Assembly (NCBI RefSeq): GCF_900233005.1 | Contig: NZ_LT960611.1 | Span: 372,001-436,000, forward strand | Direction of reading: 5' to 3' | DNA: 64,000 bases | From: Vibrio tapetis subsp. tapetis | GTDB taxonomy: Bacteria > Pseudomonadota > Gammaproteobacteria > Enterobacterales > Vibrionaceae | Shown here: one piece after another, positions 54,900 through 64,000 of the stretch | Layout of the letters: every line of letters begins with the position of its first letter | How positions within the stretch are numbered: the stretch's first letter is position 1 | The notes under the pieces: generated by a model | Seen by the model: only the letters and a program-made list of their open reading frames with translations | Databases searched by the model: none | Told to the model about the DNA's origin: nothing | Program-made: the position numbers and the translations under genes

Positions 54900-56135
54900 A
54901 TGTTAAAAATAGCAATGCTTAGCACCGGAGAAGAAGTATTACACGGTGATATTGTTGATACCAATGCGGCGTGGTTATCAGAGCAATTTTATCGTCATGG
55001 TCTTCAACTGACTTACCGCAGCACGGTAGGTGATCAACTGGAAAGCTTAATCAACGAGTTTTCATACTTAAGTCACGACTATGACATCGTGATTGTGAAT
55101 GGCGGGTTAGGTCCTACGACCGATGATTTGTCTTCAGCAGCGGCAGCACAAACCGCTAAGCAATCGTTGGTCTTGTTTCAGTCATGGTTGACTGAAATGG
55201 AGCACAAGTTCACCTCGCGTGGCCTAGAGATGCCAGACAGCAACCTTAAACAAGCGATGCTGCCAGAACGAGCAAAGATTATCGACAACCCTGTCGGGAC
55301 GGCTTGCGGCTTTAGCTTGGAAATTAACCAAGCAAAATTTCTGTTTACTCCGGGCGTACCAAGTGAATTTAAGCACATGGTGTCTGAACAAATTATTCCA
55401 CAACTCCTAGAGCAATATCCCAATATTTTGCCAAACGAATGCAGCCGTATCTACACATTTGGCCTATCTGAGTCAGGTATCTCGGACAAGTTAGATTTAC
55501 TGCGCCTACCGGATGGCTATGAGTTGGGTTATCGCTCGTATTTGCCATTTATTGAAGTAAAACTATTTGGACCAATGGCGGATATGGAAACTCGCATTAA
55601 GTTGCTTCATATCATTTATGGTCACTTGCAAGACAACGTGGTGAGTGTAGATGAGCCAATGATTGCGAATGTAGGTGGTTTATTGAATGAGCGTCAAGCG
55701 ACGCTATCAATAGCTGAGCAAGCCAGTGGTGGTTACTTAACGAGTTGGGCCCATGATGATGAGGTACTTGCAGAGCACCTTAAGCAAAGTTGGGTGATGA
55801 ACGCTGCGCTGAGTGAAAGCATTGTAGACCAAGATCCACTAGCAGCGGCGTTAGCGCTTGCTGCTGCTACTCGAGAAAATGGAAAAGCGCATTTTGGCCT
55901 TTCTTCAGGGGTCGCTAAAGATGGTGAGTTTGCGATTGCGTTATCGACAGCTGAAGGGGAGTGGGGGCAAATTTTCTCATTTGGTCGCGATTACAACAAT
56001 AAAGCACAGAGAAAGCTGATTTCAGCCGTCATGCTCGATATGTTAAGACGCCATTTAGAAGGCAAGCCGATGTTTGGTCTCTATGGATCGTTACATAGAC
56101 AAAAAGAGTTGTATGTGCCAGCGTCGGCACTGTAA
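54900..56135 (+). CDS. CinA-family protein (nicotinamide nucleotide amidase-like)
   Basis: 411 residues. The N-terminal MoCF/MogA-like domain has MLSTGEEVLHGDIVDTNAAW, IVNGGLGPTTDD and FTPGVPSEFKHM, the COG1058 hallmark. The C-terminal CinA (PncC-like) domain is diverged: the usual SCTGG nucleophile region reads QASGGYLTS, which keeps a Ser. It resembles E. coli YfaY, which is also not far from nrdAB. It may act on ADP-ribose or NMN; uncertain. Confidence 0.85.
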   Translation: MLKIAMLSTGEEVLHGDIVDTNAAWLSEQFYRHGLQLTYRSTVGDQLESLINEFSYLSHDYDIVIVNGGLGPTTDDLSSAAAAQTAKQSLVLFQSWLTEMEHKFTSRGLEMPDSNLKQAMLPERAKIIDNPVGTACGFSLEINQAKFLFTPGVPSEFKHMVSEQIIPQLLEQYPNILPNECSRIYTFGLSESGISDKLDLLRLPDGYELGYRSYLPFIEVKLFGPMADMETRIKLLHIIYGHLQDNVVSVDEPMIANVGGLLNERQATLSIAEQASGGYLTSWAHDDEVLAEHLKQSWVMNAALSESIVDQDPLAAALALAAATRENGKAHFGLSSGVAKDGEFAIALSTAEGEWGQIFSFGRDYNNKAQRKLISAVMLDMLRRHLEGKPMFGLYGSLHRQKELYVPASAL

Positions 56136-56345
56136 AAAATAGTTTATATCTGCTTGACTTTCAGCTTCCCCTTAGTCAATAAAGGCTGTGGGGATCCTGA
56201 CCTTTCAAAGATTTTTATGCAGTATTATTTATCGTGTTTTTCTCAAAAAATTGGCTTGGCTTTAGTCTGGAATTAGCTAATATTGATCCGTCAAGGCGGT
56301 GAAAAAATCACCAATCAGTACTGCTATTATGATTTGGAGGCAATA

Positions 56346-56627
56346 ATGCTTACACAAACAATGATAAAAGTGTGGTACCGAGTATCTGGCAATAAAGTTC
56401 TTTTAGGAGAAGCACATAGCGATCATATCAATGACTTAACTGCTATGTGGTTAGCAACGCCATCTGAAGCGCAAGATACGCCTAATGGAGGCTATCGAAT
56501 GTCATTATTTGATGACGGGGGCAAAGCGATAGGTGAGAAAGAAATCTCAGTAAGGACTGCTGAATTGTTACTCAGTAAATATGCAAATTTAGGCAATGAT
56601 TGCCATTCCCACCGAGCCGTGAGTTAG
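56346..56627 (+). CDS. Small conserved-looking protein
   Basis: 93 residues with a strong GGAGG site 5 bases before ATG 56346; an upstream ATG at 56283 is not supported. Sequence MIKVWYRVSGNKVLLGEAHS suggests a small beta domain. No family recognised. Its end meets the yfaE stop region (4-base overlap). Confidence 0.68.
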   Translation: MLTQTMIKVWYRVSGNKVLLGEAHSDHINDLTAMWLATPSEAQDTPNGGYRMSLFDDGGKAIGEKEISVRTAELLLSKYANLGNDCHSHRAVS

Positions 56628-56902
56628 GCGCGCTTACTTTTAAGCCGGTAATTGACTTTTTCGAGCTCTAGAGCGGTTTTTGCCCTGCAGACGCAGGGCA
56701 ATATTTCATTTGGCTGAATGAACGCCATAGCAAAACCAACATACTCAACTTCCCCAGAAACCAGCTCACAACGACAAGCGCCACAATGGCCATCTCGACA
56801 GTTATATTCGACTTCTAGACCCGCAGACTCCATTGACTCAAGCAGAGTACGATCGGCTTGAGATGAAATATGAGTAATCGCGTTGATTTTGACGTTATGC
56901 AT
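56624..56902 (-). CDS. yfaE: 2Fe-2S ferredoxin-like protein YfaE
   Basis: 92 residues with plant-type ferredoxin Cys spacing: CRDGHCGACRC and a distal PCVC. It keeps and repairs the diferric-tyrosyl cofactor of NrdB. The ATG overlaps the nrdB stop (TAATG), so it is the last gene of nrdA-nrdB-yfaE. Confidence 0.93.
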   Translation of the reverse strand: MHNVKINAITHISSQADRTLLESMESAGLEVEYNCRDGHCGACRCELVSGEVEYVGFAMAFIQPNEILPCVCRAKTALELEKVNYRLKSKRA

Positions 56903-58035
56903 TACAGCTCAAAGTCTCCGAAGTCGTCAGCATCAACTTCATTGTCAATTTGACCAACAAGGTATGAGCTAATTTCCGCCTCTTGAGGAGCAACTTGTAC
57001 ATTATCTGAAGATAACCATGCATTGATCCAAGGGATAGGGTTAGAAGTCGCTTCCGGATACGCTACGCCTAAGCCAACCGCTTGCATGCGGATGTTAGTG
57101 ATGTATTCAACGTATTGGCAAAGGATGTCTTTGTTCAACCCAATCATTGAGCCATCTTTGAATAGGTATTCAGCCCACTCTTTTTCTTGTTCTGCTGCAT
57201 CTTTGAATAAGTCAAAACACTCTTGCTTACACTCTTCAGCGATCTGCATGAAGCTAAAATCATCTTGACCATTACGTAAGATATTGATCATGTGCTGTGT
57301 GCCGGTAAGGTGAAGCGCTTCATCACGAGCAATCAGTTTGATTATTTTCGCGTTACCTTCCATTAATTCACGTTCAGCAAACGCAAATGAACAAGCAAAG
57401 CTTACGTAAAAGCGAATCGCTTCAAGCGCATTCACAGACATCAAGCAAACATAGAGTTTCTTCTTAAGGTCATGAAGGCGGATAGAAACACTCTCACCGT
57501 TGATTTCATGAGTACCTTCACCGTAGCGGTGGAAGTCATTGGTTAGCTTAATCAAATCATCGTAGTAATGAGCGATGTCTTTCGCACGTTTTAGGATGTG
57601 TTCATTTTCAACGATATCATCAAATACAACACCAGGATCATTCACGATATTACGAATGATGTGCGTGTATGAACGAGAGTGAATCGTTTCAGAGAAAGAC
57701 CAAGTTTCAATCCAAGTTTCTACTTCAGGCAGTGATACCAATGGAAGTAGGGCAACGTTAGGGCTACGGCCTTGGATCGAATCAAGCAAGGTTTGATACT
57801 TTAAGTTACTGATGAAAATATGTTTTTCATGTTCAGGTAATTTATTGTAGTCAATGCGGTCGCTTGATACGTCAACTTCTTCCGGACGCCAGAAAAAGCT
57901 CAATTGTTTTTCGATTAATTTTTCGAAGACTTCAAATTTTTGTTGGTCGTAACGAGCGACGTTTACTGACTGACCCAAGAACATTGGTTCTTTTAATTGA
58001 TCGTTTTTGTTCTGAGAAAAAGTACTGTAAGCCAT
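56902..58035 (-). CDS. nrdB: Ribonucleotide reductase class Ia, beta subunit
   Basis: 377 residues. Diiron ligands are in [20 protein letters not shown] and [20 protein letters not shown]; the radical Tyr lies in the [16 protein letters not shown] region... the conserved helix precedes it. The C-terminus ([12 protein letters not shown]) is the tail that binds NrdA. It provides the tyrosyl radical for NrdA. Confidence 0.96.
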   Translation of the reverse strand: MAYSTFSQNKNDQLKEPMFLGQSVNVARYDQQKFEVFEKLIEKQLSFFWRPEEVDVSSDRIDYNKLPEHEKHIFISNLKYQTLLDSIQGRSPNVALLPLVSLPEVETWIETWSFSETIHSRSYTHIIRNIVNDPGVVFDDIVENEHILKRAKDIAHYYDDLIKLTNDFHRYGEGTHEINGESVSIRLHDLKKKLYVCLMSVNALEAIRFYVSFACSFAFAERELMEGNAKIIKLIARDEALHLTGTQHMINILRNGQDDFSFMQIAEECKQECFDLFKDAAEQEKEWAEYLFKDGSMIGLNKDILCQYVEYITNIRMQAVGLGVAYPEATSNPIPWINAWLSSDNVQVAPQEAEISSYLVGQIDNEVDADDFGDFEL

Positions 58036-58156
58036 GCGTGCTTATTCCTTTTTTATAATACGTACTAAAAGCGAGATGCTAAAAGCTAAATTTGAAATGC
58101 TCTTAACTCTATGCGAAGTGCAAAGAGCTAAGAGCTCACTAAGTCAGGAGTGCGGG
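58036..58156. repeat. nrdA-nrdB spacer with palindromic repeats
   Basis: 120 bases with AGCGAGATGCTAAAAGCTAA, ACTCTATGCGAAGTGCAAAG and GAGCTAAGAGCTC, short inverted runs of the same 'actaaaagcga' group as at 43581 and 53653. It may set the ratio of nrdA to nrdB message. Confidence 0.5.
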
Positions 58157-60439
58157 TTAGATCTTACAACCGCCGCCTTCACAATCCTCTTCTTCGACTT
58201 TAGCGCCTTCGCCTTGGTCATCGCTCGCACCATCACGGGTGTTATGGTAATAGAGCGTCTTCAAACCGTACTTATAGGCGGTAAGAAGATCTTGTAGCAA
58301 GAGTTTCATCGGTACTTTGCCGTTAGCTTGCACGCTTGGATCGTAGTTTGTATTTGCTGAAATCGCTTGGTCAACAAATTTTTGCATCAAGCCAACGAGC
58401 TGAATGTACCCATTATTTGATGGGATAGTCCAGAGCAACTCATAGTTGTCTTTCAGGTTTGCGTAATCGGGCACGACTTGTTTCAAGATACCGTCTTTAG
58501 AGGCTTTAATTGAAACAAACCCACGCGGTGGCTCAATGCCGTTAGTTGCATTTGAGATCTGTGAAGAGGTCTCAGAAGGCATCAACGCAGTCAACGTCGA
58601 GTTACGTAGACCGTGAGTTTTGATTTCCTCACGTAATGTTTCCCAATCTAGATGAAGTGGCTCATCACAGATCTTGTCTAAGTCTTTTTTGTAGGTATCA
58701 ATGGGTAAGATACCTTGTGCGTACTTAGTTTCATTAAATGATGGACATGCACCTTGCTCTTTTGCAAGTTCTAGTGACGCATTCAATAAATGATATTGAA
58801 TGGCTTCGAACGTACGGTGAGTCAGGCCATTTGCGCTGCCATCAGAATAACGAACACCATTTTTAGCTAGGTAATAGGCGTAGTTGATCACGCCTACACC
58901 TAGAGTACGGCGATTCATTGTTGACTTGTACGCGGCTGGTAATGGGTAATCTTGATAATCAAGTAACGCATCTAGAGCACGAACAACAAGACGAGAAAGC
59001 TCTGCCAATTCGTCCAGGTTTTCAATTGCACCAAGGTTAAACGCAGAAAGCGTACATAGAGCGATTTCACCAGAGTCATCTTCAACATTCGTTAAAGGTT
59101 TAGTTGGCAATGCGATTTCCAAACATAAGTTGGACTGGCGAATAGGCGCTACAGACTCATCAAATGGACTATGTGTGTTGGTGTGGTCAACGTTCTGGAT
59201 GTAGATACGACCCGTTGACGCTCGTTCCTGCATTAATAGAGAAAACAGATCAATTGCTTTTACGGTTTCGCGCTTAATGTTTGGATCGGCTTCGTACTTA
59301 ACGTACAGACGGTCGAATTCTTTTTGATCTTCAAAGAAAGCATCGTAAAGGCCAGGAACATCTGAAGGTGAGAACAAAGAGATGTTACCGCCTTGGATTA
59401 AGCGAGTGTACATAAGCTTATTAAGCTGTACGCCGTAATCCATATGACGAACACGGTTTTCTTCAACACCACGGTTGTTTTTCAATACCAATAAGGATTG
59501 AACCTCACCGTGCCATAGTGGATAGAAAACAGTTGCCGCGCCACCACGTACGCCGCCTTGAGAGCAACATTTAACCGCGGTTTGGAAGTACTTATAAAAT
59601 GGGATACAACCGGTATGGAATGCTTCACCACCGCGGATCTCAGAGCCTAGCGCACGAATACGACCAGCATTGATGCCAATGCCTGCACGTTGAGACACAT
59701 AACGAACAATAGAGCTCGCCGTTGCGTTAATTGAGTCAAGGCTATCATCACATTCAATCAGTACACATGAGCTGAATTGACGGGTAGGGGTACGCACACC
59801 AGACATAATCGGTGTAGGTAGAGAAATTTTAAACAACGATGCAGCATCGTAGAAACGTTTTATGTAATCAAGACGCGTGTCTTTTGGATACTTAGCAAAT
59901 AAGCATGCGGCAACAAGAATATACAAGAACTGAGCGCTCTCGTAGATTTCTTTAGTTACACGGTTTTGTACAAAGTACTTACCTTCTAGCTGCTTAACTG
60001 CCGCGTATGAAAAGTTCATATCACGATTGTGATCGATCAACTCGTCAAGTTGAGCAAACTCTTCAGCGCTGTAATCTTCCATTAGGTGCTTGTCATACTT
60101 ACCGCTATCAACAAGTTTACTAACGTGGTCATAAAGTGCAGGTGGCTCGAACTGACCATACGCTTTTTTACGTAGGTGGAATACAGACAAGCGTGCTGCT
60201 AAATACTGGTAATCTGGAGATTCTTCTGAAATCAAATCGGCAGCCGACTTGATGATGGTCTCATGGATATCCGACGTAGTAATGCCGTTATAAAATTGGA
60301 TATGAGACTTTAATTCTACTTGAGATACCGACACGTTATCTAAGCCTTCAGCGGCCCATGCGATAACGCGGTGGATTTTCTCCAGATCAATGTTTTCTTT
60401 GCGACCGTTGCGCTTAGTCACAGTTAGTTGTTGATTCAT
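58157..60439 (-). CDS. nrdA: Ribonucleotide reductase class Ia, alpha subunit
   Basis: 760 residues. The N-terminal ATP cone (TKRNGRKENIDLEKIHRVIA) is present for allosteric control. The catalytic core shows FSSCVLIECDDSLDSI (first active-site Cys), SNLCLEIALPT (Asn and Cys), and ALMPSETSSQISNATNGIEP. The C-terminal redox pair is in EDCEGGGCKI. It reduces ribonucleoside diphosphates. Upstream lie two NrdR-type boxes. Confidence 0.97.
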   Translation of the reverse strand: MNQQLTVTKRNGRKENIDLEKIHRVIAWAAEGLDNVSVSQVELKSHIQFYNGITTSDIHETIIKSAADLISEESPDYQYLAARLSVFHLRKKAYGQFEPPALYDHVSKLVDSGKYDKHLMEDYSAEEFAQLDELIDHNRDMNFSYAAVKQLEGKYFVQNRVTKEIYESAQFLYILVAACLFAKYPKDTRLDYIKRFYDAASLFKISLPTPIMSGVRTPTRQFSSCVLIECDDSLDSINATASSIVRYVSQRAGIGINAGRIRALGSEIRGGEAFHTGCIPFYKYFQTAVKCCSQGGVRGGAATVFYPLWHGEVQSLLVLKNNRGVEENRVRHMDYGVQLNKLMYTRLIQGGNISLFSPSDVPGLYDAFFEDQKEFDRLYVKYEADPNIKRETVKAIDLFSLLMQERASTGRIYIQNVDHTNTHSPFDESVAPIRQSNLCLEIALPTKPLTNVEDDSGEIALCTLSAFNLGAIENLDELAELSRLVVRALDALLDYQDYPLPAAYKSTMNRRTLGVGVINYAYYLAKNGVRYSDGSANGLTHRTFEAIQYHLLNASLELAKEQGACPSFNETKYAQGILPIDTYKKDLDKICDEPLHLDWETLREEIKTHGLRNSTLTALMPSETSSQISNATNGIEPPRGFVSIKASKDGILKQVVPDYANLKDNYELLWTIPSNNGYIQLVGLMQKFVDQAISANTNYDPSVQANGKVPMKLLLQDLLTAYKYGLKTLYYHNTRDGASDDQGEGAKVEEEDCEGGGCKI

Positions 60440-60546
60440 TCTGACAGATTTCCCTAACGAAACTGGTTAAAGCCGTATTTCTATGTGATTTTTGTAAATT
60501 GATACTCGGCTTTGTGATCCAAATCTACCTTGCTATAGAGGTAGAA

Positions 60547-60591
60547 ACACTACATATGGTGTTGTTCGTGTGAACGGCTACAAGATAGTGC
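60547..60591 (-). promoter_or_regulatory. Two NrdR-type boxes upstream of nrdA
   Basis: Box 1 ACACTACATATGGTGT (60547-60562), nearly palindromic; box 2 on the minus strand GCACTATCTTGT (60580-60591). Both resemble the NrdR consensus (ACACTATATCTTGT-like), and their centres are about 31 bases apart, close to three helical turns as for known NrdR pairs. Confidence 0.65.
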
Positions 60592-60829
60592 GGAATCAAC
60601 GGAAATTCAAGTAAGATAAAATGTAAGGTCTGTGGATAACCTATGACTAGTATATTTATCGTTAGTAAGCACTAACCGCTCGAATTAGACGGCGTTTATG
60701 ACGACAAAAAGTCAATTCAAAGGTTGTTTTAAATGTAAGCGGAGAAAAAAATATTTCCCTTGATCTTTAACCAAAATTGGGAGCTAGACTAAGGTGTATA
60801 AAGGCTAAACAGGTTGTCGATGAAATAGT

Positions 60830-60859
60830 CAAAAAGAGAGCAAGATCTCTTTTTGACAT
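60830..60859 (-). terminator. Hairpin downstream of ubiG
   Basis: Perfect 12-base stem GTCAAAAAGAGA (60830-60841) and TCTCTTTTTGAC (60848-60859). The T-run lies inside the stem arm, so termination is plausible but not certain. It is about 120 bases after the ubiG stop. Confidence 0.55.
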
Positions 60860-60980
60860 CAGTAAAGCTTGATTCTGGATAAACAGTCTGATTCTGAGAC
60901 CTGGCGCATTAAATCAGCGCATTTTCTCGAGGGTCTCTGATTTAACTAAATTGCACCAGTACTGAAATAGTTGCGAACAC

Positions 60981-61721
60981 TTATGAGCCTGATTGCACCA
61001 ACAAAGGGCTACGCTGAGTCTGAACGATATAGTTCACTTCAACGTTGCTGCCTAATCGATAGGTATCAGTCAGTAAATTGTAATGGAGCCCAGTAATCGA
61101 CTGTTCGATGAGGTCGGTCTGGTCTACCATTTTTAGTAGTTCAGCTGGCCTGATGAATTTGGCGTGATCATGAGTCCCTTGAGGGACTAATTTCAATATT
61201 TGTTCTGCGCCAACAATGGCAAACAAGTAGGATTTAGCGTTACGATTTAGCGTTGAGAAAAAGACATGACCGCCGGGTTTTACCAACTTAGCGCAAGACT
61301 TAATTACCGAAAGCGGATCTGGTACGTGCTCAAGCATTTCCATGCAGGTCACCACATCATATTGCTCAGGGTTTTCACTGGCGTGATCCTCAACCGTACT
61401 CTGGATGTAATTCAGGTTTTTTGTGCCAGTTTCTAAGGCGTGTAAGCGAGCAACTTCTAATGGCGCTTTCCCCATATCAAGCCCAGTTACGTTGGCTCCT
61501 TGAATGGCCATGCTTTCTGCTAAGATACCCCCACCACAGCCAACATCGAGAACTTGTTTGCCAAATAAACCATTGGCACGTTCCAGTACATAGTTCAGGC
61601 GCAATGGGTTGATTTGATGTAAAGGTTTAAATTCACCTTCTAAATCCCACCAGCGCGATGCCATGTCTTCAAATTTTTTAATTTCTGCAGAGTCAACGTT
61701 TTTCATCTGGGTCATGGTCAT
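60981..61721 (-). CDS. ubiG: Ubiquinone biosynthesis O-methyltransferase UbiG
   Basis: 246 residues. SAM-dependent enzyme doing both O-methylations of ubiquinone synthesis. Start region [20 protein letters not shown] is distinctive; SAM motif I is [29 protein letters not shown] and [12 protein letters not shown] follow. Start at ATG 61721 or ATG 61715. Divergent from gyrA, as in E. coli. Confidence 0.95.
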   Translation of the reverse strand: MTMTQMKNVDSAEIKKFEDMASRWWDLEGEFKPLHQINPLRLNYVLERANGLFGKQVLDVGCGGGILAESMAIQGANVTGLDMGKAPLEVARLHALETGTKNLNYIQSTVEDHASENPEQYDVVTCMEMLEHVPDPLSVIKSCAKLVKPGGHVFFSTLNRNAKSYLFAIVGAEQILKLVPQGTHDHAKFIRPAELLKMVDQTDLIEQSITGLHYNLLTDTYRLGSNVEVNYIVQTQRSPLLVQSGS

Positions 61722-61990
61722 ATCATTTCAAATTGAGTTGTTTGCATTATAGCGACAGTCTTACCACTGAAAAGTGCAAATATCAATTTGTGGGGTTTTT
61801 AACGATATAGTGGCTAATTTTCATACAGATATAGCCAATTTGTGCAAATACTCGCCGATCGATTCACAACCAAGGTCACAACATGATAAAAGGCTAGGGA
61901 AAGAGATGCCGAATGGGGTATTTGTGTGTTATATTTTTCGACCTTGTACGTATTGAATATACGATCAGAATATAGAGGGATAATGGCTCT
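61722..61990. promoter_or_regulatory. Divergent ubiG-gyrA promoter region
   Basis: 269 bases. A probable gyrA ribosome site AGAGGGA (61974-61980) precedes the ATG by 10 bases, with AT-rich -10 candidates (TATATT, GAATAT) between 61930 and 61970. No other gene seen. Confidence 0.45.
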
Positions 61991-64000
61991 ATGAGCGATC
62001 TAGCTAAAGAGATCACGCCCGTAAACATTGAAGATGAGCTTAGAAGTTCATATTTAGACTACGCGATGTCTGTAATCGTGGGTCGTGCTCTTCCAGATGT
62101 GCGTGATGGCCTTAAGCCTGTACACCGCCGCGTTTTATTCGCGATGAATGTGCTAGGTAATGATTGGAATAAATCATATAAAAAATCTGCCCGTGTAGTG
62201 GGCGACGTAATCGGTAAATATCACCCGCATGGTGATAGCGCTGTTTACGACACTATTGTACGTATGGCGCAACCATTCTCGCTTCGTTACATGTTGGTCG
62301 ATGGCCAAGGTAACTTTGGTTCGATCGATGGTGATTCTGCCGCGGCAATGCGTTATACCGAAGTACGTATGTCTAAAATTGCTCATGAACTATTAGCAGA
62401 CCTAGACAAAGAAACGGTTGACTATGTACCTAACTATGATGGTACAGAGCAAATCCCGGCCGTGCTTCCAACAAAAATTCCTAACCTATTGGTTAACGGT
62501 GCTTCTGGTATCGCAGTAGGTATGGCAACCAACATCCCACCGCATAACTTAGGTGAAGTTGTCGATGGTTGTTTGGCATTCATCAATAATGAAGACATCA
62601 CTATTGATGAGCTAATGGATTACATTCCGGGCCCAGATTTCCCAACTGCAGCAATGATCAGTGGCCGTAAAGGCATTGTCGATGCTTATAAGACGGGCCG
62701 CGGCAAGGTCTATATGCGCGCAAAAGCGAATATAGAAGCAGACAAAAATGGCAAAGAAACCATCATTGTCACGGAAATCCCATACCAAGTTAACAAAGCT
62801 CGTTTGATTGAAAAAGTTGCCGAGCTAGTAAAAGACAAGAAAGTAGAGGGCATCAGTGCTCTACGTGATGAGTCTGATAAAGACGGTATGCGCATTGTTA
62901 TCGAATGTAAGCGTGATGCAGTAGGTGAAGTGGTTCTAAACAACCTTTACTCACAAACTCAGCTTCAAACGACATTCGGCGTTAACATGGTTGCACTTGA
63001 TAACGGCCAACCAAAACTGTTCAACTTAAAAGAAATGTTGAAGTGTTTTGTTGATCACCGTCGTGAAGTTGTCACTCGTCGTACCATCTTCGAATTGAAG
63101 AAAGCACGTGACCGCGCTCATATCCTTGAAGCGTTAGCACTTGCACTTGCGAACATTGATGAAATCATTGCTCTTATCAAGAACGCAGCAACACCTGCAG
63201 AAGCAAAAGAAGGCCTAGTCGCTCGCGGTTGGGACTTAGGTAATGTTGCTTCAATGCTAGAACGTGCTGGTACTGATGCGGCTCGTCCTGATTGGCTAGA
63301 AGACCAATTTGGTATCCGTGACGGTCAGTACTTCTTAACTGAAACACAAGCACAAGCGATTCTTGAGCTGCGTCTACACCGTTTAACCGGTTTAGAGCAT
63401 GAAAAAATTCTTGATGAATACAAAGCGCTTCTAGAAGAAATTGCAGAACTTATGCACATTCTTGCAAGCACTGAGCGTTTGATGGAAGTCATTCGTGAAG
63501 AGCTTGAAGCCGTACGTGATGGTTTTGCTGACGCACGCCGTACCGAAATCACAGCAGCAATGCATGATATCGATATGGAAGACTTGATCACTCAAGAAGA
63601 TGTTGTTGTTACGCTTTCTCGCGAAGGTTACGTTAAGTACCAAATCCTAAGCGATTACGAAGCACAACGTCGTGGTGGTAAAGGTAAGAGCGCAACCAAG
63701 ATGAAAGAAGAAGACTACATTGAACGTCTTCTTGTTGCGAATACGCACGATAACATCTTGTGTTTCTCGACTCGTGGTAAAACATACCGACTTAAAGTTT
63801 ATCAATTGCCTCAAGCGAGCCGTACTGCTCGTGGTAAGCCAATTGTGAACATTCTTCCATTGGAAGAAAACGAACGTATTACCGCAATTCTACCTGTTTC
63901 TGAGTTTAGCTCTGACAAGTATATTTTCATGGCTACTGGTGACGGTACAGTTAAGAAAACATCGCTTGATCAGTTTGCTAACGTACGTGCTAACGGCTTA
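61991..64000 (+). CDS. gyrA: DNA gyrase subunit A, 5' part (runs off the window)
   Basis: 670 codons visible of about 880. Winged-helix domain and catalytic Tyr in [13 protein letters not shown] reads [15 protein letters not shown] with Ser83 and Asp87, the quinolone-susceptible residues. The tower/coiled-coil follows, and the C-terminal beta-pinwheel begins with the GyrA box QRRGGKG. ATG 61991 gives [17 protein letters not shown]. It introduces negative supercoils with GyrB. No stop is reached by 64000. Confidence 0.98.
   Translation, partial: MSDLAKEITPVNIEDELRSSYLDYAMSVIVGRALPDVRDGLKPVHRRVLFAMNVLGNDWNKSYKKSARVVGDVIGKYHPHGDSAVYDTIVRMAQPFSLRYMLVDGQGNFGSIDGDSAAAMRYTEVRMSKIAHELLADLDKETVDYVPNYDGTEQIPAVLPTKIPNLLVNGASGIAVGMATNIPPHNLGEVVDGCLAFINNEDITIDELMDYIPGPDFPTAAMISGRKGIVDAYKTGRGKVYMRAKANIEADKNGKETIIVTEIPYQVNKARLIEKVAELVKDKKVEGISALRDESDKDGMRIVIECKRDAVGEVVLNNLYSQTQLQTTFGVNMVALDNGQPKLFNLKEMLKCFVDHRREVVTRRTIFELKKARDRAHILEALALALANIDEIIALIKNAATPAEAKEGLVARGWDLGNVASMLERAGTDAARPDWLEDQFGIRDGQYFLTETQAQAILELRLHRLTGLEHEKILDEYKALLEEIAELMHILASTERLMEVIREELEAVRDGFADARRTEITAAMHDIDMEDLITQEDVVVTLSREGYVKYQILSDYEAQRRGGKGKSATKMKEEDYIERLLVANTHDNILCFSTRGKTYRLKVYQLPQASRTARGKPIVNILPLEENERITAILPVSEFSSDKYIFMATGDGTVKKTSLDQFANVRANGL

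Larger units (their letters stand above)
60440..60980. other. Long intergenic region between nrdA and ubiG
   Basis: 541 bases. It holds the nrdA promoter and NrdR-like boxes (60547-60591), a 12-bp stem at 60830-60859, and a second inverted pair (GAGACC near 60896, GGTCTC near 60932). No coding frame with a ribosome site is seen. Confidence 0.5.

Noticed and set aside
62170..62290. Quinolone-resistance changes in gyrA
   Set aside because: Ser83 and Asp87 are the susceptible residues.
1..64000. CRISPR array, integron or prophage
   Set aside because: No regularly spaced short repeats, attC-like clusters or phage genes were seen; repeats present are REP-like and tandem.

Overview
This is a gammaproteobacterial chromosome segment, almost certainly from a Vibrio. 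The evidence is the trpEGDCFBA operon with a Trp-rich leader beside rnm/yciO/rluB, the norspermidine gene cluster (fused diaminobutyrate aminotransferase/decarboxylase, carboxynorspermidine dehydrogenase, nspC), varA-uvrC-pgsA, gbpA behind a c-di-GMP-I riboswitch, nrdA-nrdB-yfaE, ubiG and gyrA. Most genes are housekeeping genes. There is no prophage, integron or CRISPR array. The only mobile-type element is a REP-associated tyrosine transposase (RAYT) with its repeats at about 45.8-48.4 kb.

Layout. 0-4.4 kb: the end of an imelysin gene and a DUF1513 gene, then the cell-wall set ldtD-mepK followed by gloC. 4.5-12 kb: a membrane protein, a small winged-helix-like protein, the ynjBCDF transport/lipid operon (ynjF has an in-frame stop), an AspS-like pilotin, yciI, yciA and yciB. 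12.2-13.5 kb: a dicarboxylate/amino-acid symporter. 13.8-20.8 kb: the whole trp operon on the minus strand, with promoter, TrpR operator, leader peptide and attenuator all readable. It is divergent from rnm-yciO-rluB (20.8-23.5 kb). 23.5-30.6 kb: yciU, efpL/yeiP, a nucleotidyltransferase-like gene, a rimB-rimK-aspartoacylase-like operon in which both rimB and rimK carry single-base frameshifts, and polB. 31-34.2 kb: varA-uvrC-pgsA. 34.3-38.9 kb: a TPR-GAF-GGDEF protein, a four-gene tRNA cluster (Cys, Gly, Leu, Gly), and an Hpt-HD-GYP protein. 39-44.8 kb: norspermidine synthesis, preceded by a multi-stem RNA that I assign to the DABA-DC-AT class. 44.8-50.9 kb: accessory genes, RAYT/REP repeats, and a divergent AraC regulator/MFS pair. 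51-64 kb: gbpA with its riboswitch, an ACT-domain protein, a DUF3943 protein, a CinA-like protein, class Ia ribonucleotide reductase, ubiG, and the first 670 codons of gyrA.

Common themes. Second-messenger and biofilm functions recur: a GGDEF protein, an HD-GYP protein, a c-di-GMP riboswitch on the chitin adhesin gbpA, and norspermidine synthesis, which is tied to Vibrio biofilm signalling. LdtD and MepK would form and cut the same 3-3 peptidoglycan cross-links. Three genes (ynjF, rimB, rimK) are interrupted by single-base changes, one of them in a run of seven A. These may be true lesions or consensus sequencing errors, and raw reads would settle it.

The most interesting signals outside ordinary genes are the structured RNA before the norspermidine operon, the c-di-GMP riboswitch, the RAYT with inverted and tandem REP-like repeats, several perfect inverted repeats just upstream of genes, and a structured leader before rimB. 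All calls come from reading the sequence and from remembered family knowledge; no searches were run.
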